Of a DNA stretch of 64,000 nucleotides, positions 57,226 to 64,000 are shown piece by piece (the stretch's first letter is position 1; the number at the start of each line of letters is the position of its first letter). Origin of the DNA: Chlorella sorokiniana (Eukaryota; Chlorophyta; Trebouxiophyceae; Chlorellales; Chlorellaceae). Under the pieces are notes generated by a model. That model did not search any database and was not told where the DNA came from. It saw only the letters and a list, made by a program, of their open reading frames with translations. A program made the position numbers and the translations under genes. The DNA lies in assembly GCA_025917655.1 (NCBI GenBank), contig CP084610.1, positions 1,488,001-1,552,000 on the forward strand, given 5' to 3'.

Positions 57226-58308
57226 ATGGATCGGCTTGACGAAAGCACCGGCAGCTTGATCGCAAATAATCTTTTGTGCGAGCGGGACCTTGCCTCCCTG
57301 GCCTGCACCTGCCGCTTTTGGCGCATTGTGCTGTCTCCAGACAATGCCGCGCTGTGGAATGCGCTGCTGTGCAAACGGTTTGGCCAAGAAGCAGCCGCTG
57401 CACAGCCGGGTGCCGCCCCACCCGCCGTGCTCTATCGCCGGCTGGCCTCCCACATCCAGCCCGTGGCCCAGCTGGAGAAGATAGTTTGGCTGAACGGCAA
57501 CTACCTGCAGCGAATTCCGGAGGCAGACAGCACGTTTGGCGAGGTCATTCGTGTGCGCGAGGTGTGCTGGCTGGAGCTGGCCGGGCGCTTCCGCGGCGTG
57601 CTGCCCGCCAGCTACCGCGTGGTCTGGCGGGTTCGAGTAGAGGTGGGTGCTGCACTGTGGCATGCATCGCAAGCGTCGTGGCATGCATTATGATTGACCA
57701 TTCAAACCGATGCTGACTCAAGTCTCAGAGGCCCCTTGAACTTGCAACAAACTGGTTGTCGGTTCCCGCTCCTCGGCTTGGTCGCCCCCGCAGCCCTACT
57801 TTTACATTGATGAAGCCCGGCTGGTGGCCCGGCTGGAGCCGGGCACAGGCACGGCTGCCCAGGCTGCCCGCGCAGTCGACGTTGGCGGGCAGGAGCAGCA
57901 GCTGGGAGGCGGGTGCTCAACGCGGGTGGCGTACGACACTTTTGCGGGGCGGGCGGAACAGGTGAGGAGCGGCGGCACAGCTTCCGCCGCCGTGCGGCCC
58001 CTCCAGGTGCCAGAGCTGGTGAGTTGCAAGCGTGGGAGTGCTGGCCCGCTTTCTCGCAGGCACAGCTCGGCTGGTTTGAGGTGGCTGGCGAGCCGTTTGA
58101 GGTGGCCGAGCTATGTGACGTGGCTGTGCGCTGGGAGGCGCTGTCGGGCCACTGGAAGCGCGGGCTGGTGCTGGACAGCGTGCGCTTGGTGCGCGAGGAA
58201 CCGCCGCAGCCCCCGCAGCAGCAGCAAGAGGGTGGGGGCGTGCTGGCGGCGGCGAAGCAGGCTGTTGCGTGGCTGGCCGGTTCAGCGGCTGAGCTGCTGC
58301 GCCCATAG
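57226..58308 (+). CDS. F-box protein with PP2-like (phloem-protein-2) domain
   Basis: Probable substrate receptor of an SCF ubiquitin ligase. Exon 1 (57226-57642) starts MDRLDESTGSLIANNLLCER and gives the F-box (DLASLACTCRFWRIVLSPDN, then AALWNALLCKRF), followed by KIVWLNGNYLQRIPEADSTF and the first PP2 strands (VCWLELAGRFRGVLPASYRV, VWRVRVE). Exon 2 (from 57794) begins PYFYIDEARLVARLEPG. The last exon (from about 58061) has LGWFEVAGEPFEVAELCDVA and SGHWKRGLVLDSVRLVREEP, the terminal PP2 strands (SGxWKxGLxxDxVxL), then a Gln-rich tail; TAG at 58306-58308. In plants F-box/PP2-B proteins bind glycans or glycoproteins. Phases are consistent without frame slips. Ligand unknown. Confidence 0.82.
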
Positions 58309-58522
58309 CATTCTGGTTCCGAGGAAGAACCAACCTGTGGCACAGCAAGCGCTGTCTCTGGATGCGATGCTGCTCACGCGCAATGCCTGTCGAAATATGT
58401 TTGTTGACAGCTCTGTGTGTCAAGGCTGTTCCAACATGACATGTTTGGTGATGCGGGGTAAGCGCTGCGCGGCAGGGGCAGCGACCGGCTGCACTCTGGC
58501 TGGCATCTCTCATCTCTCGTCG

Positions 58523-58527
58523 TTACA
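58523..58527 (-). terminator. Putative poly(A) signal TGTAA of UTP4
   Basis: TGTAA on the minus strand, 86 nt past the UTP4 stop. Confidence 0.5.
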
Positions 58528-58612
58528 GCCGCCGCTGTGGCTGCGCGTGCGCTGCCCGCAAGCGCCGCAGGCGCTGCGACGGCAGGCGGCTCCACCAGCA
58601 TCCATGAACTGC

Positions 58613-61600
58613 TCAGGTGCCGTAGCGGTGGCGGTACATGGGAGCCGCAATCTTCTTGTAGACCTCAGACCACGGTCGCTCCACCTGAATGGGAGCGGGT
58701 TGGGGGCAGGTGGCGCCACACACACAGCTCGGACATTTCGCATGGAGGCAGGGTGAGCCTTTTGTTGGGCTCCTGCTGGCAGGTGCGCAAGCTGACGGCT
58801 GGTGTCCATGCAGGGGGCAGCGGGCGCTGCGGGCACAGCTGGCGCCACTGCACCCCCTCCTGGCTCCACACAATTAAGTCGAGGCGGGCCAGGCTTGCCC
58901 TGGCCCCAGCGCCAGCCCGCCTCCCCCTCAGACAGGAAGCGGCCAAGCCTGCCGGCATGCATGCCCCCGCCCCAGCTCACCACCAGCAGCGAGCGGGGCG
59001 CCAGGTAGGCAGCGTGCAGCACCGGATCCGCGCAGTAGATCATGCGGCAGTTGGCCCCCGGCGGCTCGCTCGCCAGCACCGGCTTCTGGCGCCGCCGCTT
59101 GCGCCCGCCGCCGCCGCCCTCCTCCCCCTCCAGCGGGGCGGCGGTGTCCAGGTGGCAGCAGGCCTCCGAGGACGCCAGGAAGAGGGAGGAGGGGGCGGCG
59201 GGGCAGGACGCGATGCTGCGGATGGCGCCCGGCATGCGCAGCAGCTTGGGGGCAGGCTGCCGCCGTGCGCCGCCGTCCACGCGCTGGGCTGGCCGCTGGC
59301 CACGCCGCACGTGGCCACCTGGTGGCTGGCCGCCGCCACCGCCACCTCGGCGCTGTCGGCGGTGAACGCGAGGGCCGTGAGCGGCGGCTGGGGCTCCGCC
59401 AGCGGCGGCAGCGCTGCGCCCAGCTTGTGCGAGGCGAGGCTGAGGAGGTGGACGCGCTGGCGCACCACCGCCGCCAGCCAGGCGCCGTCGGGGCTCACCG
59501 CGGCCAGCTCCACCAGCGGCCAGAGGCGGCGCGCGGCGGAGCGCTGCCGCTCGCGGCGCTGGGACGACTTGTACTGCAGGTCGTGCAGCGCGCGTACCGT
59601 CACCACGCCGCCGCGCCGCCGCCGCCGTCTGCCCCCCTCGCCGTGGTGCAGCCCGTTGGGCACCCCCGCCTCGGCGCGCTGCCGCTGCGCCGCCGCCTCC
59701 ATGTCCACTATGCGCAGCGTGCCGTCGCTCGCCAGCGCCAGCAGCTGGTGGGTGGCCGGGCGGAAGGCCAGGTGGGCCGCGGGCGGCAGGTCGCGCGGCA
59801 GCGGCAGCGGCACCGGCACCACGTGCGCCTCGGGCACCTCCTCGCTCGCGCCCCGCTGCTCCAGCGCAAAGCACGCCAGCCGCGACGCGTCCGAGCAGGC
59901 CAGCCAGCGGCCGTCGGCAGAGATGGCGGCCGCCACGACGTGGCGCCCGCGGTCAGGCTGAGGCGCAGCAGGTGCTCGGGCGGGTCGCCCGGCGGCAGCA
60001 GCGCGCCCTCCGCGGGCGGCGCCGCCGCCGCACCCGGCGCCGCGGCAGCCTCCGCGTCCCCCAGCTCCCACAGGTCGAGCGTGTGCCGCTGCGCGCAGAG
60101 CAGCCAGGCGGGGGCCTCGCCGCCGTCCGCCTCCCGGGGGCAGCGGCGGCCGCGCCACGCCCGCCAGCGGCGGCTGCGGGCACGCGTTCACGCGGATGGG
60201 GTGCTCCTGCGGCATGCAAGGCGGCACAGCGGCGCGTGAGGTCTCAGCTGCAGCAGCGCAGCAGATCGGGGGCAGGCCAGGCCTGGCCGGCTGGCTGGCT
60301 GGCTGGCTGAGGGCACGCAAGAGCCCCCTCCTTCCGCAAGCAGTGCAGCGCCCCGACGAACGCAGAAGAGGGAAGGCCCCCTTAAACACACATACACACA
60401 CACACACACTGCGTGTACACGCACGCAGGCGCACAGGCCAGCACACCTTGAGGTACGCTGCCACCGAATGATTGTACAGCTGCGTGTCGTTGCCGCCCGA
60501 CCAGAGGCGCGCGCCCTCGGGCAGCGCGCGCCCCGCTGCCACGCACAGCGCGCGCACGTCGTGCGTGTGCGGCCGCTTGGCGGACAGCAGCGCCCAGCCC
60601 GGCTGCTTGCCGCCCAGCTGCAAGTCGGCGGGGAGGCGCTGGAAGACGGCCAGCTGGGGGTCAACGCCTGCGGGGGAGGGGGAAGAAAGGAACGGGAAGA
60701 AGGTAGATGGCGAGGCGGCGAGGCGGCGTGCCGTGATCCAAGCAAGACCGGCATGCAGCTCACGACAGCCGAGGGCAGCGGCGGCGCCAGCACAGCGCTA
60801 GCAGCAGAGCAGGCCGGCCCCTCTGCTGTGCTCGGCACGCAGCTGCCCGCCCTGCGCCCCCACCCCACGGCCACCCACCCGCCGCAAACACGAACTCGCC
60901 GTCCGGGAGGCCGCCAGCGCCAGCACGTCCGCCTGATGCTGGCGGAAGGAGGCCAGCAGCGTGCCGAACCGCCCGTCCCAGAACTGCACGTTGCCCCCAG
61001 AGTCGCCAGACACGACGGTGCCGTCCCGCAGCACCAGCAGGGCCCAGACGGCGGCGTGCGCGGCGGCCGCGGCGCCGCTGCCGTCGCCCGCCGTGATGCG
61101 CAGCACCTCCTGGCTGCTGTCCAGGCTCCACAGGTGGATGCAGCCGTCGGTGCCGGCGCTGGCCAGCACGCGGCCCGAGGGGTGCCACGCCACCGCCAGC
61201 GTGCGCCCCTCCACGCGGGGCAGCGCGCGCGAGAAGGTCAGCCCGGGGCGCGCCCTGCCCGCCACAAAGATGCGAGCGGCGCCGTCGTCGCAGGCTGCTG
61301 CCAGGCGCACGTCGCCGCCTGCGGGTGAAGAGGCACAAGGAGATTTCAGGAGAGATCAGCAGCGCTGTGCCTGGCATCTTGGGAGGCAGGCAGCAGCGGG
61401 GGCAGGAGTCTCGGCGCGCTGAGCAGCGGCTGGAACGCGGCGCGCACCCGGCTTGATGCAGGCCCCGGCTCGGCCGCCAGCTGCCACACGGCGCCGCCCA
61501 TGGAGTCGGCGGCGGGCCCCGCCTGCCGCCGCTCCACATCCCACTCCAGCAGAGCGCCGTCCAGGCCCGAGCTGAAGAGCCGGCTGGTGGTGCTGCCCTT

Positions 61601-62014
61601 GCCCTCGTCCTCGTCCACCAGCGCCAGGCACGTCAGGCAGGCGTCCTTGTGCCCGGGGATGCGCTGCGGCGGCAGAAAAAGGGCGGGCGCAAGCGCAGGG
61701 GGAAGCCTCTCGCTCAGCAAGCATCCAGGCGGCGCCGTGGCGGGCACTTTGCAGGCAATAAAGGGCCGAGAAGCGCGGGCTTCCAGCCTTGCAGCACCCA
61801 CCTGGAAACAGTGCGAGGTGCTCGTTTCGTAGAGCTCTATGTCGCCGTCCTCGCGACCCGCGGCAACCAGGCTGCCGTCGCCGCTGGCTGCCAGCGCCAC
61901 CACCCCCGTGGGCTGCCAATCGATGAATCGGGTCCTGTGCAGTGCCACCACGCCCGCGGATGCGGGCTCTTCCTCCGTGCGAGCGCGCTTGGACCCCCGC
62001 TGCTGCGCCGGCAT
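58613..62014 (-). CDS. UTP4: UTP4 / cirhin-like WD40 protein of the small-subunit processome
   Basis: Nucleolar WD40 protein of the t-UTP/UTP-A complex needed for 18S rRNA processing. ATG 62014 (MPAQQRGSKRARTEEE), TGA at 58615-58613. Blades seen include RFIDWQPTGVVALAASGDGS with LVAAGREDGDIELYE, GHKDACLTCLALVDEDEGKG, LFSSGLDGALLEWDV, TLAVAWHPSGRVLASAGTDG with CIHLWSLDSSQEVLRI, VVSGDSGGNVQFWDGRFGTL, HTHDVRALCVAAGRALPEGA with RLWSGGNDTQLYNHSV, HVVAAAISADGRWLACSD, TALAFTADSAEVAVAAASHQ and IRSIASCPAAPSSLFLASSE. The end ERPWSEVYKKIAAPMYRHRY-GT is typical of UTP4/cirhin. Frame changes near 60130 and 59960 flank APAWLLCAQRHTLDLWELGD; the first equals two missing bases or one extra, the second one missing base. 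Two-propeller architecture as expected. Confidence 0.9.
60394..60409. repeat. (CA)n microsatellite in a UTP4 intron
   Basis: CA run on the + strand, GT in the transcript, in the intron after the exon ending NHSVAAYLK. A short GGCT tandem tract lies nearby at about 60288-60309. Confidence 0.75.
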
Positions 62015-62913
62015 GGCCGGAGTGCGCGAGCTCGCCAGCAAACTGTTGGCCCCCAGATGTGCTACCTGTACGCCAGATGTCAATATAAATATGCCCCCGG
62101 CGCCAAGAACGCCGGACAAGCTCTAAAGGAGCATGCAGCAAGCAATGCAGCGGTCTAGACGCTCGAGGGAATGGGAAAATTCAAGACAACCGCGCATATA
62201 TCAATGCATGCAACCCCAAGCTGCGCCATTTCGTTGCCATGGGTACCTGCCGCCGCCCCGTACTGCTGTCGGGCGCCCAGCGGCGTCTGTGCTGCAAAAT
62301 GCAGTTTGGGCTATGTGAATGGATCGCCATGGCATGTCACGTACGGTGGATGTCACAGCTATCTTTCACCAGCATTATTCATCGGCTTGCCAATGTATGC
62401 ATTGCTGCCCTGGCCTGTAACGGCCGGACAAGCGCTTGCCTGCATTGCATATGAAGCGGCCGTGCCTCCTGTGCATGCACGCTCGACAATGCCTGCATCG
62501 ACATTTTGGGAATTAAGTTGGACAACATTTTGCTGCTGCCAGTGCCACCACCGCTGCACCATGTTGCTGCCTGGCGGCCACACAGCAGCGGGCGAGCATC
62601 ATCTGCCTAGCGGCCTCTTCCTATCGTCGGATGCAGTGTTTGCGTTTCTCTTGGCTTTGTCGACATTTTCTGTCCCGCCTTTTGTGTGCTGCGACCGCTT
62701 CTTGGCCACAACTGCGTGTTGGGTATGGCGCACAGGGCTTGAAAGAGCCAGTAACCCGCATTGCCGGCTGAACCAATGCGGCGAAGGCAGAGATGCCATC
62801 GGCAGCAGCAAGGCGGCCCACGAGGTGCGCGGCGACATGCTTGGTGTCAGCCCAGCTCTGCGCGGCTCCTCGACTCTTTCCGCTGCTGTTTGTCGTTTGC
62901 AGGCCTGCAAGCA
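62015..62913. promoter_or_regulatory. Divergent intergenic region (UTP4 / RUS protein)
   Basis: About 900 bases, AT-richer than the flanking exons, with an AATATAAATATG patch at about 62082-62093, some 70 bases upstream of the UTP4 ATG. A TTTGCAG acceptor directly before 62902 suggests a leader intron in the RUS gene. No separate gene supported. Confidence 0.45.
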
Positions 62914-64000
62914 ATGAATGACGTGCTTCAAGCCCTGCAAGAGAACAAGCGGCAGCTGCAAGTCAACCTCGCCGAGGCCGCCCGGCGGCTCCCGCTGGCG
63001 TCGATAGCCAGCGGAGGCGGGGCGGCGCTCAGCAAGGTGGGCAGCCAAGCTGTGCAGGCGCTGCCCACCTCGGCGCCAGCCGTGCTTGCGGCAGCGGCAG
63101 CGGGGCTGCATGGAGCCGCGGCATCCCAGCAGCTTGAGCAGGCGGCGGCGGTCCAAGAGCTTGTGCAGCCTTCTGCCAAGCAGCAGCAGCAGCAGCAGCA
63201 CGGCCGCCTGCACGACGCCATCTGGCGGCTGGTGCAGGGCGGGCGCCAGCGGCGCGGGCGCCCGCCAACGCCTGCCGCGACGATCGCGGCAGCGGCGGAC
63301 GCCACGCGCCGGGACCCCGGCCTGGTTGTGGTCGAGTACACGCGTGGCAAACGGCGGCTGTACCGCCGCGCAGCAGCACCCGCACACGACGCGGAATCCC
63401 CGCAAACCTCCGGAGCAGCAGCGGCGGCGGCGGCGGGCGGGTTTGAGGTTGTGGACGACGCGGTGCGGGGGCGGCAGCGCGTGCGGGACGCCCTGGCCGA
63501 CTACCTGCTGCCCCAGGGCTTCCCCGCCTCCGTGGCCCCGCAGTACAGCGATTACATGTTCTGGCGGGGGTGCAGTACTTCTTTGGAGGTGGGCGGCGCA
63601 GCGCGTGTTGGTGTGGTGCAAGGAGAGGGGGAGAGTGCTTGTGCTGCGGGTGGGAATAGAGTGCGGATTGCTTGTGGCTTTGCGGGGCTCAGTGTGTGGT
63701 GGTGGTGGGAAGGGGAGGGGGCGTGCAGTGCATGCCTCCTCCGCCGCGCTCCGCGACAAGTGAAACCTGGCAACCTTCCACCTGCCAAGTGCTTCGCCCT
63801 CTAGTGCAGCCCTTGCTTTGCAAACGCGCACCCCTTCCCCCACCCCCGCTGGTCGCAGGCGCCATGAGTGTCTTCACCACCCGCAGCCTGCTGTCCTCCC
63901 TGGGGGTGGCCAACAAGCGCAGCAGCGAGGCGGCCGCCGCCATCAACTGGGTGGTGAAGGACGGCGCGCTGGGGGCGGCTGGGCCGCTTCCTCTTTGCGC
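62914..64000 (+). CDS. Root UVB sensitive (RUS/DUF647) family protein, 3' truncated by window
   Basis: ATG 62914 starts MNDVLQALQENKRQLQVNLA with an Ala/Gln-rich N-terminal region (includes a run of about seven Gln). The DUF647 domain begins RRDPGLVVVEYTRGKRRLYR (variable) and RVRDALADYLLPQGFPASVA, PQYSDYMFW; exon 1 ends at 63588. Exon 2 (from 63859) reads AMSVFTTRSLLSSLGVANKR, SSEAAAAINWVVKDGALG and continues past the window. The segments LPQGFPxSVxxxYxxYxxW, TxxLLxxxGV and AxxxNWVxKDGxGxxGRxLFA are the RUS family pattern. RUS proteins act in plastids or membranes in UV-B and vitamin B6-related responses in plants; the role of this one is not known. One-base deletions are needed near 63569 (before VQYFFGG) and near 63975 (to restore LGRFLFA). 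Confidence 0.85.

Noticed and set aside
1-64000. A mobile element, virus insertion or prokaryotic-type gene cluster
   Set aside because: No transposase, reverse transcriptase, integrase, terminal repeats or intron-poor block was found; all recognised genes are intron-rich algal nuclear types.

Overview
The window looks like nuclear DNA of a GC-rich green alga, most likely a Chlorella-clade trebouxiophyte; the genus cannot be fixed from sequence alone. The reasons are dense multi-exon genes with short GTGAGC...CTGCAG-type introns, TGTAA motifs (the green-algal poly(A) signal) about 80-260 nt past several stop codons, and plant-lineage gene families: an ATX-type trithorax methyltransferase, a VAL/HSI2-type B3 factor, cryptochrome-DASH, a RUS/DUF647 protein, an F-box/PP2 protein and a DUF4346 protein. 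I see no tRNA, rRNA, transposon, CRISPR array or prokaryotic operon.

Layout. 1-10.5 kb (+): 3' end of a STE20-like kinase, a secreted and probably GPI-anchored chitin/polysaccharide deacetylase, and eIF3b. 10.7-18.4 kb (-): exocyst SEC5, a DUF4346 protein and an orphan AT-hook, Ala-rich protein. 18.8-20.0 kb (+): a TMEM97/EXPERA membrane protein. 20.4-23.5 kb (-): a YchF-type GTPase with an N-terminal extension. 23.5-25.5 kb: a gene-poor, less GC-rich stretch. 25.5-26.9 kb (+): a secreted double-psi beta-barrel protein with an extreme charged tail. 27.6-36.9 kb (-): a trithorax/ATX-like H3K4 methyltransferase. 37.9-41.7 kb (+): a secreted protein of unknown family and an FMN split-barrel protein. 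42.0-43.9 kb (-): the B3 factor. 43.9-46.1 kb: gene-poor with one doubtful ORF pair. 46.1-50.6 kb (+): a CAX Ca2+/H+ exchanger. 50.7-52.3 kb (-): CCDC174-like. 52.7-55.9 kb (+): CRY-DASH. 56.1-56.9 kb (-): a small mRNA-export-adaptor-like protein. 57.2-58.3 kb (+): F-box/PP2. 58.6-62.0 kb (-): UTP4. 62.9 kb to the end (+): a RUS protein cut by the window edge.

The genes do not form a pathway; this is a typical mixed eukaryotic neighbourhood of housekeeping genes (translation, ribosome biogenesis, secretion, mRNA handling), chromatin and light-response genes and two wall/secretome genes. Many neighbours are convergent with very short spacing or divergent with a shared 0.3-1 kb promoter region.

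The most important property for a user is that conserved exons in most genes are interrupted by single-base frame slips, nearly all equivalent to one MISSING base in a GC-rich context. Frames are perfectly conserved on both sides, so I read these as residual sequencing/assembly deletions, not pseudogenes. Coordinates below span the whole gene from start to stop and include introns. I found no convincing new multi-gene system. The most novel single genes are the double-psi barrel protein with a polyampholyte tail, the secreted protein with repeated AAAGCP-type units, and the AT-hook orphan.
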